From Steinernema hermaphroditum (Eukaryota; Nematoda; Chromadorea; Rhabditida; Steinernematidae), in NCBI GenBank assembly GCA_030435675.1, contig CM059621.1, positions 14,756,001 through 14,820,000 of the forward strand: a DNA stretch of 64,000 nucleotides, written 5' to 3'. Below, one piece after another: positions 9,894 to 20,056 of this stretch. Made by a program: the position numbers and the translations under genes. How positions within the stretch are numbered: position 1 is the first letter of the stretch; every line of letters begins with the position of its first letter. The notes beneath the pieces were generated by a model, which worked only from the letters and a program-made list of their open reading frames with translations, did not search any database and was not told the origin of the DNA.

Positions 9894-10358
9894 ACCGGTC
9901 CGCAAAACCCCGGTCAACCTGGACACATCCCAACGCTGCAATTCATCGTAAATGGACAGCTCGTAGGCGGATTGATCGACACAGGCGCTTCGCTATCAAT
10001 AATCGCGCAAGGATCATTTGCAAAAATCTCAGGATCGGAACACGCAATGGTCGAGTTATCAGGCAGTCGCCTCTGCTTAGCATCGAATGGCCAGCCTATG
10101 AAGTTAATTGGCGAAGTGCACTTGCCGTTGGAGTACTCAGGCCGGAAAATCGAAAAGGCCAAATTCCTGATCTCCGCTGACACGTTTGGACACGACATGA
10201 TCGTCGGAACCGATCTTTTCAGCCTTCTTGAGTTCGCACTGTTTGACCGGAGGAACAACGAATATCACAGCTTATCTCCGCTGTCCAGTACTCCACAAAT
10301 GGGAAAGACAAAGAAAGTGGAAGAAACAGTTCGCGTGCTCCAAAGTACAGTAGTGTAG
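9894..10358 (+). pseudogene. Retropepsin (aspartic protease) fragment of the LTR element
   Basis: A frame open from 9894 to the stop at 10356-10358 contains the catalytic motif GGLIDTGAS (Asp codon at 9978) and, about 70 residues later, DMIVGTDLF, equivalent to the ILG-hydrophobic element of retroviral-type proteases. The upstream sequence is Pro/Gly/Gln-rich, as often found at a gag-protease junction. There is no start codon of its own. It would act as a dimer to process the element polyprotein, but no downstream pol domain remains. Confidence 0.7.
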
Positions 10359-10440
10359 CCTGGAGAGCCGAAAGTGATCGAAATCAAATCCGATAGTAAA
10401 TACGAAGCGAAACCAACGGACAAGCCTGAAGAGCAGGAAG

Positions 10441-10647
10441 ATGGGCCGGGAAAGCAGTCAGCTAAAGAGGAAGCAGCAAATCCCGATAAAGGAGACCATT
10501 TGGGACTGCCTGCTCGGACCGCTCTCCGCCGACGTCATGGGACTCATCCACCTCCTCCTCATCGCCATCCTCGTCGCCCTGGGTGTCGCCTACAGCCCTC
10601 TAGAAATCAAACGCCAAACCAGAGACCGTCCCCGAACGGCACGGTGA
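10441..10647 (+). pseudogene. Short frame with a membrane segment in the retroelement tail
   Basis: The frame contains a hydrophobic stretch of about 22 residues (MGLIHLLLIAILVALGVAY) after a charged N-terminal part, then a basic tail. Its place between protease and 3' LTR could mark the remains of an env-like or extra ORF, but no conserved motif supports that. It overlaps another open frame (10374-10799) that is probably a by-product. Confidence 0.25.
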
Positions 10648-10775
10648 AGCTGCCCCGACATCGAACGCCTGTCACCAGTAGGCTGACACCAGAACTCCCG
10701 ACTCAGGCTCCCTCTCCAGGAACGATTGATTGTGTCAGAGCGAGGACGCTCTTTTCTATTAGTGGAGGGGGGAGT

Positions 10776-11018
10776 TGTAGAGACGCACTTGGGTCCTAAC
10801 ACGACCGTCTGTGCCGGGTCTCTGTCTCTGTAGACAGCTGTGTCTCATTATACCGGTTATTTCTCATTTAATTGTCTATGTCTACGTGTTGTGTATTTAA
10901 AGAGCGAGAGTCGCAGAAGCGACAGCTCGGCTGCGAAACGGATTTTGTTGCAACGTTTTCCCTCGTTAACACAACACCTCCGCGCCTGCTAATCCCTGTA
11001 TTTCCGGCGAATACTACA
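10776..11018 (+). repeat. 3' LTR, 243 bp, TGTAG...CTACA
   Basis: The LTR starts TGTAGAGACGC right after the polypurine tract GTGGAGGGGGGAGT and ends AATACTACA, giving 5-base inverted termini (TGTAG/CTACA). A promoter-like GTATTTAAAG lies at about 10893. The base after the LTR is the first base of the ALIX exon copy. No second LTR copy is in the window. Confidence 0.7.
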
Positions 11019-11353
11019 TGAGGAGGTACTACGCACAGATGCTGATGGTTAAGATGAGATTCCCGATGGAGGAGAACGACCCGGTAGCAGTGCCATTCGC
11101 CTGGTACGAACATATAATAGGGTTGCCGACTCCAATCGTTTTCGAAGACGTCAACTTCGAGCTGGGAAATATTCTGTATACCATCGGTACTTTCCACGCC
11201 AGTCTCGGCGCTGTGGAAACCAGAGTTGATTTGGACGTAAGGTGCAGTCAACTTACCTGATCTATGTGCAGTGCTTCAGAGCATCAAGAATGCGGTAATG
11301 CACTTCCAGCTTGCAGCATGGTCGCTGAAGTACATGCGCGATGAGATGAACCT
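11019..11353 (+). pseudogene. Partial duplicate of ALIX exon 3, intron and exon 4
   Basis: These 335 bases match 12642-12976 of the ALIX gene base for base except for a few substitutions, including the short intron. The copy starts immediately after the retrotransposon LTR and stops abruptly at GAACCT. It has no start, no flanking exons and no polyadenylation context, so it is an isolated fragment of the BRO1-domain region. Confidence 0.85.
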
Positions 11354-11645
11354 GGAGATGTGAGCGTGAGATGAACACACCCCCTAGAACTGACCTAACA
11401 CTTCTAGAGGTTGGAGTAAGGGTTCCCCTTATCCTCCAGCAATTAACCCCCACCGCCGCGTATTTAGAGAGCCCGCCTTCTTAAGACTTTTTTTTGTAGT
11501 TTTCAGAATTTTTAATTTTTTTTTACATTCTTTTGTGAATTTTTCTTGGCTGTGGAAGCGCAATTAGCGTCCAAAGACACTAATCCCTGGTGGACTCTTT
11601 TAAGACTCTACCTCAGCTCCACAGGAAGGGCGAGGACGGCGACTT
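11354..11645. other. Non-coding spacer between duplicated fragments
   Basis: A T-rich stretch with poly-T runs near 11487-11524 joins the ALIX exon copy to the copy of the CaaX-box gene locus. No gene is recognised. Confidence 0.5.
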
Positions 11646-11802
11646 CGGGCGAAATTGGATTCGCCGCGAAATTCCTGGTTAGCCACTTCTTGGCCGCTTC
11701 TTTTCTTGGCGCGATGAACCCGCGCACTCGCTCCATCCAACGAGCGAACCAGGGCGCCGTATCGTTGGATAGCGCGTTTGTTACTAATCCGAAGGCTACC
11801 AG
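11646..11802 (-). pseudogene. Second truncated copy of the CaaX-box gene N-terminal domain
   Basis: Read on the minus strand, the segment encodes the conserved block TNALSND...ARWMERVRGFIA...EAAKKWL-RNFAANPIS. It lacks the leader and the entire C-terminal half. Upstream sequence (11802-12127) is the same flank as at 6092-6417, joined after deletion of the start region, so the copy is not expected to make protein. Confidence 0.65.
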
Positions 11803-12127
11803 CGCTTTTCCGTGTCCGCTAACCGCAGTTTCTGTCGTCCGCCTCTCGCTCGCCTCGTTTTGCAGAAATTTTGAAGGATTCTCTCGCTCGCCTTTCCTTT
11901 TTGAATTGAATACGGTGGTTTTTTGTCGATTGGCGACTCATTTAATGGGGAAAGGCAATTGTATATCGTGGTTTACATACGTAGCCCTGAAAATATGAGC
12001 GAGTTGATCTATGTTACACAGCGAATTCCTACCGAATTGGAGAGCGGAGTCTCGGATGGCGAGATGATGCCGAATGAGCGCTCTCGTCGACATGTGTTCG
12101 CATCCTTTTTGGACTAATGTGTGAATC
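11802..12127. repeat. Segmental duplication, second copy of 6092-6417
   Basis: This is the same length as the 6092-6417 block with only a few substitutions; a 195-base stretch inside translates identically in both copies. The homology stops sharply at GTGAATC on both sides. Confidence 0.9.
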
Positions 12128-12342
12128 TGTGCTGTGATATTGATACCGTAGCAAAACACCTCTCAGGCTGTTACGAAATGTCCACGTATCGCAGACATCT
12201 CCTGCAGCAACGCACGCTGTCTGCTTAGACTCGTCATTCCTGATTTTGGGTCTCCTCGTGCGCGGTCGTGTTTGCGCTCTTCCATTCACTGGCAACGCTT
12301 GTATTTCCACTGATATTTATCTTTTTCGTCTTCTGAAGCAGA

Positions 12343-14977
12343 ATGGAGGGCTTGCCAAGAATGCCGATGCTCGTGGCGGAGAACAAGGTATCCGCCGCCG
12401 AGCTGCACCCGGAGTTCCGCACCAAAATCAAGCAGGTGAACGTGACTTGACGTATCTTTTCACAATTTTTCGCTTTCAGTACATAGCCAACCACTACATG
12501 GCAGATCCTTCGCAGTTCGATGCAGCCATAACCGAAATAGAAGACATGAGAAAGGTGAGCAAGCGAGAAGTTCTGTCGATGATCCATTCTGCTTTCAGCG
12601 GATATACAGGTGCGTAATCAATCCAGAATCGCTGTGCGTGATGAGGAGGTACTACGCACAGATGCTGATGGTTAAGATGAGATTCCCGATGGAGGAGAAC
12701 GACCCGGTAGCAGTGCCATTCGCCTGGTACGAACATATAATGGGGTTGCCGACTCCAATCGTTTTCGAAGACGTCAACTTCGAGCTGGGAAATATTCTGT
12801 ATAACATCGGTACTTTCCACGCCAGTCTCGGCGCTGTGGAAACCAGAGTTGATTTGGACGTAAGGTGCAGTCAACTTACCTGATCTATGTACAGTGCTTC
12901 AGAGCATCAAGAATGCGGTAATGCACTTCCAGCTTGCAGCATGGCCGCTGAAGTACATACGCGATGAGATGAACCTAGGGAAGTTCGGCACAGCGGACTT
13001 TGAACACTCCATCCTGACGTGGTACATCAATTTGTACCTGGTATGAACCTCTTGTGATTTGGATCAAAAGAAATTTTCAGAACCAAGCGCAAGAATGTCT
13101 CTTGGAAAAGAGTATGATCGATCACAAGAAGCCTTTGACGGTGGCGACGATCGCCTTTGCCCTCCAGAATAGCTACAGATGCTGCAGAAAACATCTGGAT
13201 GAGTCGAGCGTTGGTAAAGTTGTTTCTTCTTCGCGGTTCAAGGTAGCCTCGCTTCTTCTCTTTCTTATACTGTAGTCCATCTTAGGAATGGGTCAGAACG
13301 TGTGGCGTGAAGTCCAACCTCTACGGAGCTATCGGACATGTGTATTTGGGAATGAAGGCCGACGAAGAGAAGAAGTGGGGAGTGCGAGTGGCACATTACA
13401 ACCTTGCTCTGGACCTCATTAAGGCTGCAGAGAAGGACGGGAAGACCGACAAGCGCGAGAGCATAAAGCAGTCCCTTATTTTCGCCTCTGAAGTTATCGC
13501 TGGGAAGTGGGTCTTATATTTCGAATATCGCTGCTAATTTTTATGTAATAGGCAGAAGAATGCAGTGAAAGAAAACGAGTTCATTTATCATGAACGCATT
13601 CCTAAGTTCGAAGAGCTCGAAATTCCGAGCGGGAAGCTGCTGACCAAGCCGATTGCGTTCGATCCTCAAGATGGATCGGTTCTCGGGGACGATCTTTTCT
13701 TGCAGCTCCTACCCGTTTCTGTGATAATGGATGTGTCCTTATATGAGGAAGAGAAGGCAAATTTAAGGAGGAAGATTGAGGATCGCGTGAATAAGAAGAA
13801 CAACGAGTTGGAGTACGAAGCCTATTCGTTTTGGTTGAATCAATCACTGCTTTAGGGAATACATTAGAGCACTGAAGCTGGACGAGATTAACGTGGACAC
13901 GGAGCCTGACAAGATGCGCTTGCCTGAGGACCTTCTGGCGGCGAACGCTGTAATCTCCGCCCAGCCGGAAGCGTTTGCTGAGATCCTCAACAAGTTGCAC
14001 GAATTGGGCGACCGATCAAGGGAGGCGGGATCGAAGCTGAACGAACTGAAAGTGCGCCTCGACGCCATCGATTTTCCGGAGATCACGGGCGACAAAGGAT
14101 ACGAAGTGATTTCGAAGACGCTGGAAAAGCGGCTGGAAATGTTCAACCAGAACAGGTGTGCGCTGTTGTTTGAGAATGATTCTGAAAGAGTTCTTTTAGG
14201 GACAAGGACACAAACCTGCAAAGGATAATTGCCGATGAGTCAGAGCACATCCGCATTTTATCGATGCCCATTTCGGAACTGAAAAAGACGATTATTAGCA
14301 CTGTTCCGAAGCTGGATGAATCGGACGACGGCCGCAAGCTGAAGAGAATTCTGGACAAGGTCGACGAGATGCAGCGGCAGCGCACACAGCTGCTCGGTTC
14401 GCTGAAGATAGATCTGAGCAATGATGACATAAGGGGACGTCTCCTTGCCGAGAAGCACGGAGAGAACACCGATCTATTCGAGAAGGAACTCCGCAAACAT
14501 GACAAGCAGATCGCTGTGATCGACCAGAATCTGGCTGCGCAAGAGAACATTCTGAATGCCTTAACCGACGCCAACGCATTGTATTCAAATGTTAGGCAAC
14601 ATTCGATCGAAACTGCCCAGAAGTAAGTTTCATGGGCATAATTTTTCTATGAATCCATTTACAGGCGCAAAAATCTGATCGTGGCTCTTGTGAACGCCTA
14701 TGACGTCTTCTTAGACGTCAAGAAGAAGGCCCATGATGGCATAAAGTTCTACAGCCAGCTGTTGGGAAAAACTATGAAGATGGAACCTGCCATTAGCGGA
14801 ATGGAGACGTATTGTATGCCTTCTCTGAAACCACTCATACTATTTGTGACGTTTTTAGGTTGTAGACAAAGAGAGGCGATGCGTGCACAGCAGCAGGCGC
14901 TCGAAGAACGAATACGAGCGATGAAGATGGCCCGCGAAACCAGAGAGGATCTAGATTTTTTCACGTACCCTAAGTGA
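12343..14977 (+). CDS. alx-1: ALIX/PDCD6IP-like BRO1-V domain protein, no proline-rich tail
   Basis: The model has 11 exons: 12343-12435, 12480-12554, 12599-12859, 12903-13040, 13081-13209, 13286-13506, 13552-13812, 13856-14155, 14200-14622, 14665-14813 and 14859-14977. Introns are 39-76 bases. ALIX-family proteins link ESCRT-I and ESCRT-III in endosomal sorting and membrane scission. The N-terminal half (about 360 residues) reads as a BRO1 domain, with IKNAVMHFQLAAWPLKY and NEFIYHERIP as clear family signatures. The remainder is the coiled V domain (LLEKHG-like, then NAYDVF...KFYSQLL near the end). The ends of exons 5 and 6 are less certain: frame continuity needs a weak GTTGGT donor at 13210, whereas the stronger GTAAAG site four bases later shifts the frame. 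The protein stops at DFFTYPK, just after the V domain. The Pro-rich tail that usually carries partner motifs is absent. The polyadenylation signal is an AATTAAA variant at about 15021. Confidence 0.85.
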
Positions 14978-15197
14978 AGTACTGCGTCTATAAGTGTTTG
15001 TAATCTATTATATCACTTTCAATTAAACTGCGTTTCGTCGAAATGTTGTTTATGTGTTCATCGTGAGACATTGTACATGCTCTCCCAGGCGCGCACCAGA
15101 CCGTTCAAAGGACGAATCGAGGCTGAAATGAGGTCGGCCGACTCTAATTCCTTCGGGAGCTCATTGCTGCAACTTGTCGACTTCTTGAGCAGTCGCT

Positions 15198-15545
15198 ATG
15201 CTTGGCGCCCTTCTGGTAACCGTCGCCTTCTGTTTGCTCCGAGCAGCCATATCGATTTCAGATCATCGCCTTCGGGTCGCCACTGATCGTCGCGGCGGCA
15301 TTGGTGAGCTGCAAGACGAGGAAGTCTCTGTCGAAAGTGAAGAAGCTTGAAGCACAGGACGGCACGAAGCCCGCCGACCCAGCACAGGACGCGCCCGCGA
15401 AGATGTAAGGGACAGGAGTGGTCATCTCAATGCTGTTCCAACTTTCAGAGCTCCTACGAATGTTCCGATCGCCGCCAAACGGAATCACGACGACACTCTC
15501 CGGGATGTGGCTTCGCTGAAGCAGGAGGAGCCGAGCGACGTGTGA
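15198..15545 (+). CDS. Micro-membrane protein, 85 residues, nematode-type
   Basis: Three exons: 15198-15215 (only 18 bases), 15262-15404 and 15449-15545. The protein starts MLGALL, runs into a hydrophobic span IIAFGSPLIVAAALVSC, then a basic CKTRKS stop-transfer and a polar, Lys/Asp/Pro-rich tail. It is predicted to be single-pass with the tail in the cytosol. An 18-base first exon followed by a phase-0 intron and a membrane span ending in Cys-Lys is also the design of the minus-strand gene at 25599-25965, so these are probably members of one family. It lies about 220 bases after the ALIX stop on the same strand, with a CTCCCAG acceptor at about 15090, so a downstream operon position is possible. 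AATAAA is at about 15565. Confidence 0.6.
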
Positions 15546-18261
15546 TTTGTGAATGTGGGATCAATAAAATAAGAGTTCTATTTTTATCGTGGAACCAAGA
15601 GGTTGTTTACATACTTGCCCGTATCTTTTCTTGAAGTGTTGGGTGGTTCGTTGTATTTTTGATCTTGCGTCCCTTCACAAGAGACCGAATGTGTTAGGGT
15701 CCATTTACGTCCACTCCTTAACCGTTAGGGCTCTTGTTTTGCTCATTCATCCAGTGCAGTTGCTCTTTGATTGGAAGGAAGAAGGGAAGAATCTGAAAGA
15801 TCATGAAGTTGTGCTGATAACGACATGCTTCCTTGTGCTCTGAAAGTCAGATGATCAATCAAAGTGGGTGTAGTCTATAACTTCTAAAAATCAAAGAATA
15901 GAATAGTGGTTCAGATGATATTTTGACGAGCGTTTCGATCATTATTCAAGGCTCGGTTCTCCTCATACGTAGCTCATATCGAAGGTCCTTCCTTCAAAAG
16001 TTGAACATAAGGACTCTTTATTTGTGAATGCCTGTTAAGGCGCTCTTCAAAGTTCACAACTTACACACATATCAAGTGATTAACCTATCAATAAAGCCAA
16101 AAACTGTGGGAGTTCATGTGATGTGGGAGATTTGGGCATGTGGTTTTTGACGCTAGTGATAAGCTCAACCCTATGACGATCATCATGTATTCCGTTGAAC
16201 AGCTTCAATACAAAGGAATTATACGTGACCTAAGCACCTGTAAGGACTTGTGAGGAATCCTCACAAGCTCGACTGTATCGTCGGTCCCTTCTTGGATGTG
16301 GAAACAAGTACTTTAGGTCAATGAACACTCGTTCGGGCAAACGAAGACAGATCTTCGAGCTAAGAACGCCAACCTACGAAGTAATCCTCACACTGCCGTA
16401 GCGGCTAAAGAAAGAACGACAAATCTCCAAACTATCGTAGTGGACCCTCGCTGTCCCAAACCCCAAAAACGCAACCCGCACAACTCTGATTGGTTAGCTC
16501 AGAAGTGCTTAGGAGTGCAAAAAAGTGTTCAGCTTGAAGCCTGGTTGGATAGTCATTGAGAATTCCTCGATTTCCTCTCCCATAGGCAGTGTCAGACAGA
16601 GCCAGGTACCCCGTTTGAAAACTCTGCAGATTTTACGTACACCCAAAAAAGTGTTAATTCCAAAAAACGACGTCTAATCGCCATGTGACATTTGACGATG
16701 CACTCACATTCCTCTTGTGGAATACTAGAGGATTAATACCAAGACTGTCAGTGCCTATGGCAGTCCCTCTGTAGGCCACACGCAGCTTCTTCTGACGGCT
16801 TCGACCTGTGACAACGATATTGCCGTGGAGAGGTTCTGTACTCTGCGACGATGACCATCCAGGACACGTCCAGTCGGGCGTTCGTCGCCCCGACCCCATC
16901 TTCGGCGATCTCGGAGGTTTGGCGGAGTCAGCCCGGTCCTCATACGTTGACTCTCTAAAGAACCGCATCTACCAAGTAGTCCAGCTGGCGACGACCCCCA
17001 GTCGGGTCACAGTCCTACAGTGTCTTCACCATAGCACTTGAAGAGCGCCTCTCACATCAGACTACGTATATATCAAACATGTGACTTTGTGTCCTGATTC
17101 TCATGCGTAATTAGAGACCTTCCACTATCGCCGATCCGCTGACGTTTCAGCGCATCTCATTCAGTTGAATTGTACTAAAAACAAAAAGTGTGCACGCACT
17201 TGTGGCCCTTTTTGTGTTTTCTGGGATGAAATGATTCCGAGCTGATAACGATTTATGTGTGGATGCTTCCTGTCAAAAATGCGGTACCTCTTATTGGCTG
17301 AACGACCAACAATGTGGCAAATGAGACCTCAATAGAGCATCTATGCCTTCACTATATAGTACATAACCTATCACACAGCCATTCGATCGAGATGCCGAGC
17401 TCTTATGTAATGCTTGAGAACAAAAATCTGAAGAAAGGGCTTTAGTTCCTTTACTGTACTGATCAGCGATAGCCGTCTGTTCTCTTTCCAAACGTCTCAC
17501 AACCAAACGAGTGCAACATCTATGCATCGTAGCTATATTGCTGTGAAATGGCTTCTTCTCTGCCAAGCCGACTTTGCTTTTAAATTCCTAAAAAAGATAT
17601 ATTAAACCCCGACTAAACTGAGGAATTAAAGAGATGTGCATAATCCGCTTCTTCTTTGGTTACACTAAAATTTGGACTGCCCCCTAAGGACCTTTTTACG
17701 TACTCATACATATTTGCTCTTGAAAAGCTGTTGAAAAAGCCTGAGAAAGACTGAAAAAAAAAAGACGGAGAGAAATGACTTCTAACCAATAACTAACCAA
17801 TACGGAATATCGCTAACCGCGCAGCGCGACCGAAAATCACTTTTCAATTAGATGATGAGTCAGCACTTTTTGGCTGTGCACCTCAATGGTGCAACTTAAT
17901 CACGAACGCATGTGAATATAATGGTCGTGTGCTCCCTGTATCAAACCCACATCACACCGACTATAATGACTCTCTTTCTTTTTTCATAATGACTATAATG
18001 AATTTGGATTACAAAAATGAGCGTTTGCGCCAACCAGTAAACTGTACGGAATATGGAATATCACTGAATATTGTACTCAATGTGCAATCAAAAATCAGTT
18101 TTAAATGTTTTAAAGAATAAGATGAAGATGAAGATTAAAGATGAAGACTCAACACTTTTTGGCTGTGCACCTGAACTCAAATACAATCGTTTTCGTATTG
18201 CTTCTTTATGATCATCCATAAAATAACAAAAGTAAACAGCACCACAACCAGACCGATGATA
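15546..18261. repeat. Long intergenic region with a diverged repeat pair near 17.8-18.2 kb
   Basis: No gene is recognised. Near 17800-17890 and 18030-18175 the same order of motifs occurs: a TACGGAATAT core, then AAAATCA and TTTTCAATT or TTTTAAATG, then CACTTTTTGGCTGTGCACCT. The last 20 bases are identical in both copies (about 17860 and 18151). Between them TGACTATAATGA also occurs twice. GC-richer frames on both strands near 16650-17040 have no motif I recognise. One might be a reverse-transcriptase relic, but nothing decides it. Confidence 0.5.
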
Positions 18262-19164
18262 TTAAAGGGAACGCTGAGCAGCTTTCAGTCGCTTTTGGAG
18301 TTCTTTAACAGTGTCGATCAGGTCGCGCTTGCTCATCCTTTCCAAGTTTCTATCAGGGATCTCCGCGACATCATCCATCTCCTTCACTTCCATGACGAAA
18401 GATCCGTGTAAGGACACATGGGCGGCAAGTTTTCCGTTTGAATGTGGGACTATCCACTCCAACAAATCGGTATTTTTGTCTCCGTACCATTCAGCTAATT
18501 CGTCTCTAAGGTCGTAGTAAATGGAATCGGCGTAGGTGCCGATTTCGAAGTACTTCATGATCGGATCCTCTTGGTCTTTCCACGTTTCGATGAAACTAAT
18601 GATTTCACCCGGGCCGAATTCATCGACTTGGTCACTATCGTATGGCTCCTGGTCGACCCAAACGAACGATTCCCATTGGTTCGTCTTCCAGTAGAAGCGC
18701 TTCATGATGAGATCGCAGTCGTGGGTCAAGTCGTGCATGATTAGCTTCTTGAGCTTCTTAGAAATTACCAAGCTACGGAAGAAGTCTTCCGACTCTTCTT
18801 CGACGGTTACGTCCTTCAGATTGATCTCACGGAAATCGGTGGAGACGCAAGGAGGGAACACAGATTTGAGCTCCTTCACGATGCCCTTCAGCTCTAGCCT
18901 CTCGAATTCGTACTTCTTGGAGGCATCGAGGCCATCAAGCGGAAAAGTCGCCTCCTTCTTCCACTCCTCTTCCGATATCAGCAGCGTTTGCAGCTGGCTT
19001 TCCTGACCTGCAGGGAGGTCAGCTCGATTCTCAGATCCATCGGTGAAGTAGTAAACAGGAGGGTCAGAGCGGACGTTGATGTGAAGACTGAAGGTTGCGC
19101 CAGCTTCGCCATGAACGTCGTTGTTAGGTCGAGAGCGCTTGGCGGGAACACCTTCTTGCATCAT
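18262..19164 (-). CDS. Uncharacterised 300-residue protein, single exon
   Basis: A single long frame with good codon use starts MMQEGVPAKRSRPNND. A KRSR basic cluster near the N-terminus could be a nuclear signal. The middle is a mix of acidic and aromatic residues (YWKTNQWESFVWVD, then WKDQEDPIMKYF), with a C-terminal helix KRDLIDTVKELQKRLKAA able to form a coiled coil. There is no signal peptide or membrane span. The general make-up recalls the F-box-associated-type domains that are numerous in nematodes, but no F-box is seen and I would not assign it. A second in-frame Met directly follows the first. Confidence 0.65.
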   Translation of the reverse strand: MMQEGVPAKRSRPNNDVHGEAGATFSLHINVRSDPPVYYFTDGSENRADLPAGQESQLQTLLISEEEWKKEATFPLDGLDASKKYEFERLELKGIVKELKSVFPPCVSTDFREINLKDVTVEEESEDFFRSLVISKKLKKLIMHDLTHDCDLIMKRFYWKTNQWESFVWVDQEPYDSDQVDEFGPGEIISFIETWKDQEDPIMKYFEIGTYADSIYYDLRDELAEWYGDKNTDLLEWIVPHSNGKLAAHVSLHGSFVMEVKEMDDVAEIPDRNLERMSKRDLIDTVKELQKRLKAAQRSL

Positions 19165-19551
19165 GTCAGATTTTGATGCAGAAAGGTGGGCGTGCTGCTA
19201 TTTATGAGACGAATGTGCGAACTAAGCTAGGTGTGAATAACACATCTGCCCAAGCGATTTCCGGTCTTGTACTGAGTATCAAAATCACATTTCGTTACGC
19301 CTTCCAAGAGGCCATTCCAAGAAGGAACCCTGCGTCTCTGAGAACCCAATTTCAAGCATTTAGGGCAAGGCATTTAAAGCCATATATTTGATATTGTATA
19401 ACTTTGCGTCGGTTCCTTTGTCGTATTGCACAAGGGAAACACAAAAATATCTCGCGATGGAACCAAAATCTGTGCGTACCTCTTTGCTCAAACATTTATT
19501 CTTAGCAAAACATACAGCCATTACTGAGAGAGAAATGACCTCCGAGACCCT

Positions 19552-19956
19552 TCAGACGTCAGCGCCGTTGCACGTGTTGTTGGGCTTGGTGAAGCAATGC
19601 TTCGAACCTGGGAACCTCGCCTCGACGACGGTAGGAGCGTCCTGGACGGCGTTTCCAACCACAGGGATTCCATTTTCACACATGCATATGTTGAAGCCAG
19701 GAGGACAAGGGCACACGGTGACGTCCTTTTCGGGTTCTTCGTTGGCGATAGGGGCCTTTTCGGACTGTCCATCATCGCAGTGGCAGGGGAGTTGCAGTCC
19801 CAGCCTCAGAGGACAAGGGCACAGCTTCTTCGGAAGGTCTTCGTTGGAGAGCGCAGCCTTGTCGGACTCGAGAGAGGCGAAGCGTCGAGGGAACTTGATC
19901 TGTCCAGCGACGGAGACGGCCAGGAGAAGCAGGAGAGAGGCGACGATGGTCTTCAT
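19552..19956 (-). CDS. Secreted Cys-rich protein with an internal repeat
   Basis: The likely start is the ATG at 19956 (MKTIVASLLLLLAVSVAGQ), a strong signal peptide, giving 134 residues; the longer upstream frame is 5' flank. A TATA box (GTATAAAAGG on the minus strand, about 20004-20013) lies about 50 bases upstream of this ATG. The mature chain holds two copies of a motif: a NED/NEE acidic lead-in, then CPCP, about six to eight residues, C-C and a Gly (LCPCPLRLGLQLPCHCDDG and VCPCPPGFNICMCENG). A last pair of Cys follows (KHCFTKPNNTC). The even number of Cys implies disulfides. It is possibly an extracellular inhibitor or antimicrobial-type protein, but no family is recognised. Confidence 0.7.
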   Translation of the reverse strand: MKTIVASLLLLLAVSVAGQIKFPRRFASLESDKAALSNEDLPKKLCPCPLRLGLQLPCHCDDGQSEKAPIANEEPEKDVTVCPCPPGFNICMCENGIPVVGNAVQDAPTVVEARFPGSKHCFTKPNNTCNGADV

Positions 19957-20003
19957 GGCGGAAGGAGCCGGAGAAGCTGTTGGTGACGATGGCCCAGGGT
20001 TAC

Positions 20004-20013
20004 CTTTTATACA
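20004..20013 (-). promoter_or_regulatory. TATA box of the Cys-rich secreted protein gene
   Basis: GTATAAAAGG on the minus strand lies about 50 bases upstream of the ATG at 19956. Confidence 0.6.
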
Positions 20014-20056
20014 TATTTGGCGCTCTGTGGGGATTTGCATAAAACTGACTTTATGA

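Larger units (their letters stand above)
9894..11018 (+). mobile_element. LTR retrotransposon remnant: protease fragment, tail and 3' LTR
   Basis: The remnant runs from a retropepsin-like frame, through a region with no reverse transcriptase, RNase H or integrase, to a polypurine tract (about 10761-10774) and one LTR. The 5' LTR and most of pol are missing, so the element is 5'-truncated and internally deleted. Its 3' end abuts bases of the ALIX gene duplicate with no spacer, so it inserted into, or was duplicated with, that exon. With only gag/pol leftovers, a Gypsy versus BEL/Pao assignment is not possible here. Confidence 0.7.

Noticed and set aside
9773..10180. Gly-His-rich open frame across the tandem repeat
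   Set aside because: It is an artefact of the GGCCATGGCC repeat, and the retropepsin frame overlaps it in another phase.
16654..17041. Overlapping open frames on both strands, considered as a reverse-transcriptase relic
   Set aside because: No catalytic or conserved motif could be found in any frame.
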